Of a stretch of DNA of 64,000 bases, positions 1 through 9,154 are shown piece after piece. The notes under the pieces were generated by a model. That model saw nothing but the letters and a program-made list of their open reading frames with translations. It searched no databases and was not told the origin of the DNA. Source of the DNA: AP-15 sp963787425 (GTDB taxonomy: Bacteria > Pseudomonadota > Alphaproteobacteria > ATCC43930 > CGMCC-115725); assembly GCA_963787425.1 (NCBI GenBank), contig CAWBCV010000001.1, forward strand, positions 1,178,001 through 1,242,000. The letters are read 5' to 3'. Each line of letters starts with the position of its first letter. The first letter of the stretch is position 1. A program made the translations under genes and the position numbers.

Positions 1-525
1 GGTCATGCCTCCGGCGGGTGATTCCTCAATCGAGTAACGCCACGGCGTGAACGTCCCGGCGATCTCGTTGCTGAAATGTGCTTCGAGGTGCAGGATCGTG
101 CCGAGTTCGCCACTCTGCACCAATCGAATCAGCTCGCGAAAAGACGGATAGAACCGCTTGTCGGTGCCGACCCCGAGCACCACGCCGGCGGCCTGGCAGG
201 CCTCGATCGCGCGCGCTGCTTCGGCCTTTTTCAGGGTTAGTGGCTTTTCGCAGAAGACCGCCTTACGCGCTGCTGCAACGGCGATGATCTGATCGCAGTG
301 CAGCGAATGCGGCGTGGCCAGAACGACCGCGTCGATTTCGCGATCGACCAGTACGGGTTCGAGCGCATCGACGAGCTCGAGCCGTTGATCTGCCGCATAT
401 TCGCGAAGCTTGCCCGGATTGCGGCTTACGGCACGGGTAAAGCGCAGCACCTCGCTCTTGCCCTGGACCGCCTCGACAAGGGTCTTGCCCCACCGGCCCA
501 GGCCGACGATCGCGGCATCGATCAT
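1..525 (-). CDS. Gfo/Idh/MocA-family NAD(P)-dependent oxidoreductase, 3' end outside the window
   Basis: Only the first 175 codons are present, and the gene runs off the left edge. The protein opens with a Rossmann dinucleotide-binding motif (AAIVGLGRWG, near residues 4-13). It then shows the family's LATPHSLH and FCEKPLT motifs; the Glu-Lys-Pro of EKP contacts the cofactor and substrate in this family. The ATG at 525 lies 18 bp beyond the stop of the dienelactone hydrolase gene on the same strand, so the two are probably one operon. Such enzymes oxidise or reduce sugars, inositols or related hydroxy compounds; the substrate cannot be told. Confidence 0.88.
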   Translation of the reverse strand, partial: MIDAAIVGLGRWGKTLVEAVQGKSEVLRFTRAVSRNPGKLREYAADQRLELVDALEPVLVDREIDAVVLATPHSLHCDQIIAVAAARKAVFCEKPLTLKKAEAARAIEACQAAGVVLGVGTDKRFYPSFRELIRLVQSGELGTILHLEAHFSNEIAGTFTPWRYSIEESPAGGMT

Positions 526-543
526 CGACCGGGCCGGCGACTG

Positions 544-1305
544 CTAGGTGCGGGGAGCGCCGAGATGCCGATGAAAGAAATTAAAGACCTTGTGCCAGCC
601 ATCGACCGCCTGCTCGGGGCGGTAGTTCGGGCGATACCAAGCGAAAAATGCGTGGCCAGCGCCGTCGTAGCGGTGGAACTCGTAATTCTTGCCGTGCTTC
701 TTCAGCTCCGCCTCGGTCTTGTTGACATGTTCAGGCGTCGGATTGGGGTCTTCGTTGCCGAACAGGCCCAATAGCGGGCAATTGATCCCCTCGGTCAGAT
801 CGATCGGCGCTACGGGCTGGGCCTTGGTCAGCCGCGCTTTGTCGTCGACGACGACATTACCGCCCCAGCAATCGACGGCGGCCTCGACGAGATGGGACAG
901 CTTGCAGGCCACCAGATAGGTCTGCCGTCCGCCCGAGCAGAAGCCGATCACGCCGACCTTGCCGCTGGCATGCGGTTGCGAGCGCAGGAAGTCGATGGCG
1001 CCGGTCACATCGCCGAGCATCTGCTCGTCCGGGACCCCGCCGCCCTCACGCACCTTGGCGACCACCGCCTCGTCGGCGCCGTCACCGACGCGGAAATAGA
1101 GGCTCGGCGCCACGGCGGCATAACCGTGATGGGCGAATTTGCGGGCGACCTCGCAGGTCCATTCGTCCCAGCCCGGCATGTGGTGGATCACGACCACCCC
1201 GGGATGCGGCCCGGCATTGGCCGGGTGCGCGTAATACGCATCACCGCGATCGCCGCCATGCCCGCGATAGGTCGTCATCCCCGCTTGTATGTTCCGAAAC
1301 GCCAT
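544..1305 (-). CDS. Dienelactone hydrolase family protein
   Basis: A 253-residue cytosolic alpha/beta hydrolase. The nucleophile elbow reads GFCSGGR (Cys nucleophile, as in dienelactone hydrolases), followed by an acidic residue in LFGNEDPNPTPE and the catalytic His in GAGHAFF. Family members open the lactone ring of carboxymethylenebutenolides in aromatic degradation, or act on related esters. The start has a clear GGAGGG ribosome site just upstream. It is followed by the Gfo/Idh oxidoreductase gene on the same strand and diverges from the CoA-transferase gene at 1455. The exact substrate is inferred only at family level. Confidence 0.92.
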   Translation of the reverse strand: MAFRNIQAGMTTYRGHGGDRGDAYYAHPANAGPHPGVVVIHHMPGWDEWTCEVARKFAHHGYAAVAPSLYFRVGDGADEAVVAKVREGGGVPDEQMLGDVTGAIDFLRSQPHASGKVGVIGFCSGGRQTYLVACKLSHLVEAAVDCWGGNVVVDDKARLTKAQPVAPIDLTEGINCPLLGLFGNEDPNPTPEHVNKTEAELKKHGKNYEFHRYDGAGHAFFAWYRPNYRPEQAVDGWHKVFNFFHRHLGAPRT

Positions 1306-1454
1306 ATCGGCCCTCCCTCCAGAATGCCGGCCGCTGTCTTGGCACCGAACCTCGCCAAAAGCAAGCCGGTATGCAACCGCACGGTCGCTCGCGGCTTGAC
1401 ATTGCCCGCGCGCTGTCCCGACTTTGCGGGATCGGCTGAGCGATCAGGAGACCG

Positions 1455-2633
1455 ATGATGACCGGAGCGCTGGAGCGCGTTCGCGTGCTCGATTTTACGA
1501 CCACGATCGCGGGCCCGCATTGCACGCGGCTGTTGGCCGATCTCGGCGCAGAGGTGATCAAGATCGAGGCGCCCGAGGGCGACATGATGCGCACGCGCCC
1601 GCCGCTGCGCAACGGCGCCAGCACCAGTTTTGGACAGCTCAATGCCGGGAAGAAAAGCATCGTTCTCGATCTAAAGACACCGCCGGCGGTCGACGCGGTC
1701 CGCCGGCTCGCCGCGACCGCGGATCTCGTTGTCGAGAACTTTCGGCCGGGGGTCATGCGCCGCTTCGGGCTCGATTACGAAGCCCTCGCGCCGATCAAGC
1801 CCGAGCTGATCTATTGCGCGATTTCCGGCTATGGTCAGACCGGCCCCTCGTCGCAGCTGCCGGCCTATGCGCCGGTGATCCACGCCGCCTCCGGCTACGA
1901 TCTGGCGCATATGGCCTATCAGGGCGAAGAACGCCGGCCGGATTACTGCGGCATCTACATCGCCGACGTGCTGACCGGCACCTACGCGTTCGGTGCGATC
2001 ATGACCGCGCTTTATCACCGCCAATTGACCGGCCGGGGACAGATGATCGACGTGTCGATGCTCGAAAGCATGCTGAGTCTGACGTTGAGCGAAATTCAGG
2101 CTGCTCAGTTTTCACTGCCGCCGCTGGGCAGGCCGATCTTTGGCCCGGTTGCCACCAAGGACGGTTACATCAATCTGTCCATTGCCAGCGAGAGGACATT
2201 CCGAAACCTGGCAATCGCCTCCGAGCATCCGCAATGGGTCACCGACCCGCGCTTTGCTCGATACCACGACCGGCGGGCGAATTGGGGCGAATTGATCGAC
2301 GAGCTCGAAGACTGGTCTAAAGAGCGTACAACGGAGGAAGTTCAGGCGTTGTTCGACCGGCACGGCGTGCCGTCCTCGCGCTACCGCACGGTCAAGGCGG
2401 CGATGGCGGATCCGCAGCTCGCGCACCGCCGTGCCTTCGCCGAGATACATGATGCGGGAGGCACGTTCCAGGCGCTCAATCCGCCGTTCCGGATGTCCGA
2501 CACGCCGGCCGCGGCCTCCTTTCATGTCGCAGCGCTCGGCGAGCACACCGAAGAGCTGCTGGCCGAGATTGGCTCCAACGGGGCGCAGGTCGCCGTCGGC
2601 GTCAGTCTTGCCAAATCAAAGCCTCGCGCGTAA
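1455..2633 (+). CDS. CaiB/BaiF-type class III CoA-transferase
   Basis: A 392-residue protein with the class III CoA-transferase fold. The N-terminus has RVLDFTTTIAGPHCTRLLADLGAEVIKIE, of which the segment around LADLGAEVIKIE is the family signature. The likely catalytic Asp, which carries the acyl anhydride intermediate, sits in the segment IADVLTG. Members move CoA between carboxylic acids, often to activate a carnitine-like, dicarboxylic or aromatic acid for degradation. An AGGAGA ribosome site precedes tandem ATGs at 1455 and 1458. The 3' end overlaps the convergent phosphoesterase gene by 32 bp. The substrate is unknown. Confidence 0.92.
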   Translation: MMTGALERVRVLDFTTTIAGPHCTRLLADLGAEVIKIEAPEGDMMRTRPPLRNGASTSFGQLNAGKKSIVLDLKTPPAVDAVRRLAATADLVVENFRPGVMRRFGLDYEALAPIKPELIYCAISGYGQTGPSSQLPAYAPVIHAASGYDLAHMAYQGEERRPDYCGIYIADVLTGTYAFGAIMTALYHRQLTGRGQMIDVSMLESMLSLTLSEIQAAQFSLPPLGRPIFGPVATKDGYINLSIASERTFRNLAIASEHPQWVTDPRFARYHDRRANWGELIDELEDWSKERTTEEVQALFDRHGVPSSRYRTVKAAMADPQLAHRRAFAEIHDAGGTFQALNPPFRMSDTPAAASFHVAALGEHTEELLAEIGSNGAQVAVGVSLAKSKPRA

Positions 2634-3318
2634 CGACGACCCCGCCAGCGGTCAAGCGAACCAGATTGATGGTCCGGGCAAGCTCCGGCGAGCCCGAATA
2701 GAAGGCCGGCACGACGCCGTTGCCGACGCGCATCGGGCGGTCCCAGTGACCCAGCGCCAGATAATCGGCCCGGGTGGCGGCGATTTCTTCGTCGCTGAAG
2801 ATCCAGGAAGGGCGCAGAGGATTGGCCCGGGTTTCCGGCGGTTCGTAATGCCCGTGCGCCATCGCCACCTGCCAGCGCGTCGAGCGCGCCCGCGGGCCGG
2901 GCAGCGGCGCCATGTCGAAGTAATCCCGATGCGCGTGTCCCCAGATTTCGAGGTCAAATGCGGGGAAGGCCACCGCCTCGTCATGCGTGACGCCGAGAAT
3001 GTGGACATTCGGGACGCGCGCGATCCCGCCGCGGACAAACACCGAATCCGGCAACGCCGGATCGTGGTTGCCGGGCAACATTAAGACCGGCAATCCAGCC
3101 TTGGCGAGGAGCCGGGCCGCGCGGTCTAGAACAGCGGCGCTCAGCTGATTGCTCTCGAACGTATCGCCGGAGAGCAAGACCAGGTCTGCTCCCAGCGCTC
3201 CGGCGGTGACCAGCACGGACTTTAGGCCCCCAAGGTCACCTCGGTCGTCGACATGGAGATCCGAACTGTGCACGAGAACCACTTCCGGGGTGGAATTCAC
3301 AGCGGCGGAAACGTCCAT
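2602..3318 (-). CDS. SbcD-like calcineurin-type metallophosphoesterase
   Basis: A 238-residue protein with the metal-binding motifs of the calcineurin-like phosphoesterase fold in order: SDLHVD, SGDTFES, GNHDP, then AMAHGHYE and ALGHWDRP. The His and Asp residues of these motifs bind the two metal ions. The layout resembles the nuclease core of SbcD/Mre11, but it is shorter and there is no SbcC neighbour, so its target could be DNA or a small phosphate ester. ATG 3318 is preferred over a TTG two codons upstream because GGAG lies about 7 bases before it. The 3' end overlaps the CoA-transferase gene tail to tail. Confidence 0.88.
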   Translation of the reverse strand: MDVSAAVNSTPEVVLVHSSDLHVDDRGDLGGLKSVLVTAGALGADLVLLSGDTFESNQLSAAVLDRAARLLAKAGLPVLMLPGNHDPALPDSVFVRGGIARVPNVHILGVTHDEAVAFPAFDLEIWGHAHRDYFDMAPLPGPRARSTRWQVAMAHGHYEPPETRANPLRPSWIFSDEEIAATRADYLALGHWDRPMRVGNGVVPAFYSGSPELARTINLVRLTAGGVVVTREALIWQD

Positions 3319-3608
3319 GGTCAACTCCTAGGGCCGGTTTTGGCGCTCGCGCAATCCGAAAATGTCACCTGAAATCGCGTCAAATCCCTGGCGGCAAAGC
3401 CGCCCTTCTGGCCGGTCGCAGCTCAGCCGTCAAAACCGCAACCAGGCGGGTACACGCAGGAAACGACACCTGGCTGTTTTTGCAGCGAAACAACAGCCAG
3501 CGGCCTCTTCTCTGTTGGCACTCCGCCGCAGACACATGCCACAATCTGCTGAATTTGTCAATGAAACGGTGTGGATTTCGCAAGTTGAGCTACAGCAACG
3601 AGTTGCAG

Positions 3609-4370
3609 TCAGAACTGCACTCGCTGGGTCAGCGCGCCGTCGACGATCAGATTCGTGCCGGTGATGAAGCTGGCGCGGGGGCTCGCAAGGAATACAACGG
3701 CATTCGCGACCTCGGCCGGCGTGCCCATGCGGCCCATCGGGTTGCGACCGACCATGGTCTGATACAGCTCCGGGTTGTTCTCTTCGACGACATTCCAAAC
3801 GCCGCCCTTGAAATAGACGTTGCCGGGTGAGACCATGTTGGCGCGGATGTTCTTCACGGCGAGGTTGCGGGCGAGCGCTTTGACATAGGGCACGAGCGCG
3901 GCCTTTGCCGAAGCATAAGGACGCGGCGGACCGGCGATCTCGATGGCGCCGGTCGTGCCGACAACGACGATCGCGCCGGCCGTCGATTGCTCGAGGAAGG
4001 GGATGGCCGCCTCCACTCCGGCGACGGTTCCCATGATGTCGATCTCCAGGCTGCGCCGCCAGGAATCGTCGTCCATGCTCTGCGCCAGCGCGCTGACATT
4101 GGCGACGAAAATGTCGAGCCCGCCGAGCGCCTCGGCTGCCTTGCCAACCCACGCGCGCAGTCCCTCTGTGTCGGCGACATCGATCCTACCGCCCCAGCTT
4201 TTGACCCCCCGGGCAGCGAGCGCCGCCACGGTTTCGTCCACCACCGCCTCGTGGCGCGCGCAGAGCGCCACATTGCACCCCTCGGCCGCCAACAGCTCGG
4301 AGATGGCGCGGCCGATACCGCGCGTGCCGCCGGTGACGATTGCATTCTTGCCCTCGAGATTGAGATCCAC
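3609..4370 (-). CDS. Short-chain dehydrogenase/reductase (SDR)
   Basis: A 253-residue classical SDR. The cofactor motif TGGTRGIGR is near residue 14, and the tail FITGTNLIVDGAL matches the family's C-terminus. The active-site YxxxK is in PRPYASAKAALVPYVK. It probably oxidises or reduces an alcohol/ketone using NAD(P)(H). The start is a GTG at 4370 with a GGAGCGGAAG ribosome site. It is divergent from the aminotransferase gene, with about 80 bp between starts. The substrate is not evident. Confidence 0.9.
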   Translation of the reverse strand: MDLNLEGKNAIVTGGTRGIGRAISELLAAEGCNVALCARHEAVVDETVAALAARGVKSWGGRIDVADTEGLRAWVGKAAEALGGLDIFVANVSALAQSMDDDSWRRSLEIDIMGTVAGVEAAIPFLEQSTAGAIVVVGTTGAIEIAGPPRPYASAKAALVPYVKALARNLAVKNIRANMVSPGNVYFKGGVWNVVEENNPELYQTMVGRNPMGRMGTPAEVANAVVFLASPRASFITGTNLIVDGALTQRVQF

Positions 4371-4451
4371 CTTCCGCTCCTTTCGGCTGACGTGCCGATA
4401 CTATATTGGAGGTCGGGGCTCAGTCGCCTCGATGCACAGGAGAGGTTCGCC

Positions 4452-5379
4452 GTGGCTCTGGCAAACGAGCGCGTCGCCTGGTTCAACGGCAAGATCGTCC
4501 GCGAAAGCGAAGTGCTGATCCCGTTCCGCGACCAGGGTTTTCTGCGCGGCGATGCGGTGTTCGACATGACCCGCAGCTTCAACGGCAAGGCGTTCCGGCT
4601 CGCCGAGCACATCGCGCGATTATACCGGTCGCTCAGATACCTCGAGATCGACCCAGGTCTGTCGCCGTCTGAGATGGCCGCGATCAGCGAGGATGTGCTG
4701 GCGCGCAATCGCCACCTCCTCGGCCCGGGAGAGGATTACTGGCTCGCCCAGCGCATCAGCCGCGGCGTCAATCGCGTGCCGGGCGACAACTGGAGCCATT
4801 ACGGGCCGAATGTGATCGTCGAATGCGTTCCACTGCCATTGCGCGAGCGCGCCAAGCATTTCCGCGACGGCATCGAAATCGTGACGCCCTCGCTGCGGCG
4901 CACACCGCCCGAACTCGCTGTCGCCGCGCGCCAAGATGCACCAGTATCTGAACCTGGTGCTGGCCGACCGCGAGGTGAAGGCGCAAAAGCCGGACGCCTG
5001 GGCGGTGTTGCTCGACGTCAACGGCAATCTTTCGGAGGGTCAGGGGAGCAACATTTTCCTGGTGCGCGACGGCCGGCTGTTGACTCCGAAGGAACGATAT
5101 GTGCTGCCCGGCGTCAGCCGTCAGGCGGTGATCGACCTCGCCGGGAGCCTCGAAATTCCTTTCGCAGAGCAGGACATCGACCTTTACGATGCCTACACCG
5201 CGGAAGAGTGTTTCCTGACCTCGACCAGCCTGTGCATCTGCGGCGTGCGAAGCCTCAACGGCCGCACCTTTGCGGCCGGGGCGATTCCGGGGCCGGTCAC
5301 CCAGCAATTGATCGGCGCCTATAAAGAGCTGGTCGGCTGCGATTTCGTCGCACAATACCTGCACCGGCTCGACGGCTGA
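4452..5379 (+). pseudogene. Class IV aminotransferase (BCAT/D-amino-acid transaminase fold), one frameshift
   Basis: The first frame begins at GTG 4452 after an AGGAGAGG site and gives a good N-terminal half (FNGKIVRESEVLIPFRDQGF, then FDMTRSF). The second frame continues from about 4911 with MHQYLNLVLADRE and the class IV core LLDVNGNLSEGQGSNIFLV and LPGVSRQAVIDLA. One extra base in the CCGCCCG stretch near 4905-4911 separates them. Removing it gives RRTPPNSLSPRAKMHQY, as expected for the family. The PLP lysine should be the one in PRAKMHQY. The enzyme would transfer amino groups of branched-chain or D-amino acids. Sequencing error is possible because everything else is conserved. The stop abuts the GTG of the next gene. 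Confidence 0.8.
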
Positions 5380-7074
5380 GTGGGCCTTCCAGCACGGCTA
5401 TCGACCCTCGCATTACTAGCATTGCTGGTGCTGCCCACCCAGTTGCGAGGGCAAACGACGACGCCGATCGAGCATCTGATCGTCGTTGTCGGAGAAAACC
5501 TCAGCTTTGACAATCTCTTTGGTACCTACGAGCCGCGATCAAACGCCAAAATCCGCAATCTGCTGTCGCAGGGTATCGTCAACCGCGACGGCAGCCCGGG
5601 ACCGGAATTCTCCAGGGCGGCTCAGCGCCGCGCCGAAGTGCAGGAGGTCTACCAGGTTACGCCGCGCATTGTCGGCGCCTATGACGAGTTGCCGCAGCCC
5701 GGGACGACCTATGCGGCCGGGCTGCCACGCTATGCGCCGGACGCGCGATTTCCGGCGGTGTTGCCAAACGGCCCATTCCAGATAACGAAATATGTCGACT
5801 ATACTGCAGTGGTCGGCGACCCAGTGCACCGGTTCTTTCAGATGTGGCAGCAAGTCGACGGCGGTGCGCACGATCTTTTCGTCTGGGTGGACGAGACCTC
5901 GGGCGAAGGTTCGCAGAATCGCGTCTATCCCGACTCCGGCACCAACCAGGGTGCTGTCGCGATGGGCTTCTACAATATGGCCGCAGGCGACGCGCCCTAT
6001 TTTCGGCAGCTCGCCGATACTTATGCGCTCAGCGACAATTACCACCAGCCGGTAATGGGCGGCACGGGTGCGAACTTTCAAGCGCTAGCAACCGGACACG
6101 CGATCGCATATTGGAGGGACGGCGCACTGGCAGAGCCGCCGCCCAACCAGATCGAAAACCCCAACCCCAGGCCCGGAACCAACAACTGGTACATCCACTC
6201 GGGGTACCGGAGCGGCTCCTACACCGAATGCGCGGACCCGAGCCAGCCCGGTGTCGCGTCGATCCGGGCCTATCTCGGCAGCTTGTCTTACCGGACCTTC
6301 AACGACGGGAACTGTGAGAAGGGCGCCTATTATCTGGTCAACAACTACAGTCCCGGCTTTTTGGCCACCGGCGAACCGGCGCCGCTGGGGCCGACGGTGT
6401 ATCGCGTTCCGCCCCAGACACAGACAACCATCGCCGAGGCGCTCTCCGCCAAAGGGGTGAGTTGGAAATGGTATTCCGGCGGGCGGGACGGCGCAGCATT
6501 GACCAAGGAGTATAGCGGCGTCGCCGATCCATTGACTTATTCCAGTGCGATCATGACCAGTGCGCTGAGAGCAAATCTGCAAGACCATGCGGCGCTGTTC
6601 CGCGACATTGAAGACGCCGACAATATGCCTGCGGTAGCTTTCGTGATCCCGCCCAACTCAGAATCCGGCCACCCGGCGTCATCGACCGTCTCGCGATATG
6701 AGGAATTCATCCGCAAGCTGATCGGCAAGGTGCAGTCGAACCCGGCATTGTGGGCGAAGTCAGCGATCCTGGTGACCGTCGACGAAGGCGGCGGCTATTG
6801 GGATAGCGGCTATATCCAGATCCTCGATGCCTTTGGCGACGGGACCCGAATTCCGCTGATCGCCGTCTCGCCTTTCGCCCGAAAGGGACAGGTCGACCAT
6901 ACTTACACCGACCACGTCTCGATCCTGAAATTCATCGAGGCGAATTGGGGGCTACCAACTTTGTCGGCGCGCAGCCGCGATCGGCTCCCCAACCCGATCG
7001 AAGACAGCGCCGATCCCTACGTCCCGGCCAATCGGCCGGCAATCGGCGACCTCAGAAGCTTTTTTCAGTTTTGA
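5380..7074 (+). CDS. Secreted phosphoesterase, phospholipase C/acid phosphatase family
   Basis: A 564-residue protein with an N-terminal hydrophobic signal segment (roughly residues 5-24, ending LRGQ), then the family's opening motif EHLIVVVGENLSFDNLFGTY. In phospholipase C and AcpA relatives the Glu-Asn of this motif binds metal. Later motifs include NYHQPVMGGTGANF, and VTVDEGGGYWD and HTYTDHVSILKFIE near the C-terminus, all typical of this family. It should act in the periplasm on phosphate esters or phospholipids. The GTG start directly follows the stop of the aminotransferase gene, so translational coupling is likely. Confidence 0.9.
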   Translation: MGLPARLSTLALLALLVLPTQLRGQTTTPIEHLIVVVGENLSFDNLFGTYEPRSNAKIRNLLSQGIVNRDGSPGPEFSRAAQRRAEVQEVYQVTPRIVGAYDELPQPGTTYAAGLPRYAPDARFPAVLPNGPFQITKYVDYTAVVGDPVHRFFQMWQQVDGGAHDLFVWVDETSGEGSQNRVYPDSGTNQGAVAMGFYNMAAGDAPYFRQLADTYALSDNYHQPVMGGTGANFQALATGHAIAYWRDGALAEPPPNQIENPNPRPGTNNWYIHSGYRSGSYTECADPSQPGVASIRAYLGSLSYRTFNDGNCEKGAYYLVNNYSPGFLATGEPAPLGPTVYRVPPQTQTTIAEALSAKGVSWKWYSGGRDGAALTKEYSGVADPLTYSSAIMTSALRANLQDHAALFRDIEDADNMPAVAFVIPPNSESGHPASSTVSRYEEFIRKLIGKVQSNPALWAKSAILVTVDEGGGYWDSGYIQILDAFGDGTRIPLIAVSPFARKGQVDHTYTDHVSILKFIEANWGLPTLSARSRDRLPNPIEDSADPYVPANRPAIGDLRSFFQF

Positions 7075-7245
7075 GCAGGAGCCTTGGCTCTGCGGGGCTG
7101 ACTATCGCGAGCGCCGGTAACAACGCCTGACTCAGTGCCGACGACTGGCCGGATCGCTCAGGCTGGGGTAGACTGGCAGTTGCAGTCGGCGCAAGCCGCT
7201 GCGGAAGCAGAGCCAGACCAAGCAAACACCAAACGGAGGTCGAAC

Positions 7246-7578
7246 ATGCCGCTCTATATGTACCAGGCAGCTTACACGCCCGAGTCTTGGGCCGCTCAGC
7301 TAAAGAACCCACAGAACCGAGTTGAAGCCGTGGGCCGTGCGGCGTGCGAGGCCGTCGGAGGCAAGCTCGTTGGCGGCTGGTATTGCTTTGGTGAATATGA
7401 TCTCGTCATCATCGCGGATGTGCCGAATAATGAAAGCATGTCGGCAATCGCGTTGGCGATAGGCGCGGGCGGCGCCATTAAGGCGGCGAAGACAACCGTT
7501 TTGATGACGGGGACGGAAGGCGTCGAGGGCATGAAGAAGGCGGAGGCCGTCGCCAAGACCTATAAACCCGCCCGATAG
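7246..7578 (+). CDS. GYD-domain small protein
   Basis: A 110-residue protein matching the GYD domain family (ferredoxin-like fold). The domain's hallmark is seen as GGWYCFGEYDLVIIADVPNN in the middle. The function is unproven; the family is widespread in soil alphaproteobacteria and is often called a GYD superfamily protein. ATG 7246 is chosen because it has an ACGGAGG site 7-8 bases upstream and because the reading frame further upstream shows no family similarity. Confidence 0.85.
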   Translation: MPLYMYQAAYTPESWAAQLKNPQNRVEAVGRAACEAVGGKLVGGWYCFGEYDLVIIADVPNNESMSAIALAIGAGGAIKAAKTTVLMTGTEGVEGMKKAEAVAKTYKPAR

Positions 7579-7724
7579 CCCGGTCGTCCCCAGACGGGTC
7601 GTCCCCAGACGGATCGAGGCTCCCAGCGCCGCGCGGAAAGCCCGACGTTTCGAAAAACGTGGCAGCCAGTGGTTGCTGGTATCGCACGCCGCCTGGCGGT
7701 CCCTCAGTATACCGTCAGTGGACT

Positions 7725-9008
7725 TCAGGGCCGTCCAATTTCGCGAGCGGCAAGAGGATCCTGGGTTGGTATTGAGATAGCGCCGCCTCGGTCGGAGCTG
7801 ACGATCGGCGAGGCGGCCTTGCGCCCGAAGGCTTCAACCAGGGGAATGTCGGTATCAGCGACGGGCGGCATGCGTGGTTTGCGCGCAAGTGCAGCCTTGA
7901 TGTAGGGCGCCAGCTCGCGCTGTTTTTGCGCAGCCCGAGCTTCCTCGCGCTGCTTGAATTCGGACATGACCTGAGAGGCGAAGATTTCAAGCGACTCGCA
8001 GATGTGCTCGTGCCTATTGGCGCCGCTCTGCTGGACGAACATGACTTGGTCGATGCCGGCCTTCTCATAGCGTCTCAAATGCTCGCGCAATTGCGCGGGG
8101 GTACCAATGCCGCCGCGCCCGGCATTCTCCGGCAGCTGGTCCTTGACCTGCAGAAATCGCTCCCACAGGTCGGCCCGTCCCGGCCTGTGCTCACCAAAGA
8201 CCGCGTAATAGCCGAGCGAATAACCGAAAAACCGAAAACCGTCGAGCCCGCGGCGGACCGCTTCGGCCTCGTCCGGGTGACAGGACATGCCGGTGACGAT
8301 CGCGAGGTTCGGATTGACACTGTGGCCGATCGGCACGCATTCGGGCGATTTGATGATGCTGTAATATTCCTCGACCCACCTCGCGGCCTGCTCGGGTTCA
8401 AGAAAGGCGAAGGCCAGCGCGCCGAGCCCAGCCCTGGCGGCGCGGTGGATCGTTTCGCGCCGCGAACATGCCACCCACATCGGCGGGTGCGGCTTTTGTA
8501 CCGGTTTCGGCACCAGGTTGCGGCACGGCATGTCGAACCAGCGTCCCTGGAAACCCGGATAGGGCCGCATCGCCAGCATATTGGCGGCCTGCTCGGTCGC
8601 CTCCTGCCACATCGCCTCCTTCTCCTGCGGATCGACGCCGAAGCCGCCCATCTCGACGGCCGTCGCCGACTCGCCGGTACCCCACTCGACGCGGCCTTTC
8701 GACACCAGGTCGAGGGTGGCGATGCGTTCTGCAACCCTGGCGGGATGGTTGTAGTTGGGCGGCATCAGAGTGATGCCGTGGCCGAGCCGGATTCGCTTGG
8801 TGCGTTGCGAGCAGGCGGCGAGGAATACCTCAGGCGCCGAAGAGTGCGAATATTCTTCGAGGAAATGGTGCTCGACTTCCCAGACATAATCGACGCCGAG
8901 CCGGTCGGCGAGCTCGACCTGATCGAGCGCGTCTTGATACAGCCGCAGTTCGGCTCCCTCATCCCACGGCTGCGGCAGCTGGTGCTCGTAAAATAGCCCG
9001 AATTTCAT
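7725..9008 (-). CDS. LLM-class (luciferase-like) flavin-dependent oxidoreductase
   Basis: A 427-residue bacterial-luciferase-like protein. It opens with MKFGLFYEHQLP, a typical first beta strand of the TIM barrel, and has the EHHF motif near residue 45 and KPHPPMWVACSR in the second half. Family members use reduced flavin, often FMNH2 or F420, to oxygenate or oxidise small molecules. The last 60 residues are a low-complexity charged tail. A second member lies at 10064-11323 with an alpha/beta hydrolase between them on the same strand, which suggests a shared degradation pathway. The substrate is unknown. Confidence 0.92.
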   Translation of the reverse strand: MKFGLFYEHQLPQPWDEGAELRLYQDALDQVELADRLGVDYVWEVEHHFLEEYSHSSAPEVFLAACSQRTKRIRLGHGITLMPPNYNHPARVAERIATLDLVSKGRVEWGTGESATAVEMGGFGVDPQEKEAMWQEATEQAANMLAMRPYPGFQGRWFDMPCRNLVPKPVQKPHPPMWVACSRRETIHRAARAGLGALAFAFLEPEQAARWVEEYYSIIKSPECVPIGHSVNPNLAIVTGMSCHPDEAEAVRRGLDGFRFFGYSLGYYAVFGEHRPGRADLWERFLQVKDQLPENAGRGGIGTPAQLREHLRRYEKAGIDQVMFVQQSGANRHEHICESLEIFASQVMSEFKQREEARAAQKQRELAPYIKAALARKPRMPPVADTDIPLVEAFGRKAASPIVSSDRGGAISIPTQDPLAAREIGRP

Positions 9009-9097
9009 GGCAAGAGTTCCCGGTGGTTCTCCACGCCGTCATGTCCGCGGCTCGACCCGGGCATCCATCGGCGGCCGCCTTTTGATGCGTGGCTTGG

Positions 9098-9120
9098 ATT
9101 GCCGGGTCAAGCCCGGCAAT
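9098..9120. repeat. Palindromic intergenic repeat (9-bp arms)
   Basis: ATTGCCGGG and CCCGGCAAT form a perfect 9-bp inverted repeat around a 5-base loop, in the gap between the hydrolase and LLM genes. Elements of this look are scattered through intergenic regions of Bradyrhizobium-like genomes; that comparison is from memory. It can form an RNA hairpin but has no T-run, so I do not call it a terminator. Confidence 0.65.
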
Positions 9121-9154
9121 GACGACTTAAAGGCTTGACGCTTTTCGAGGATCG

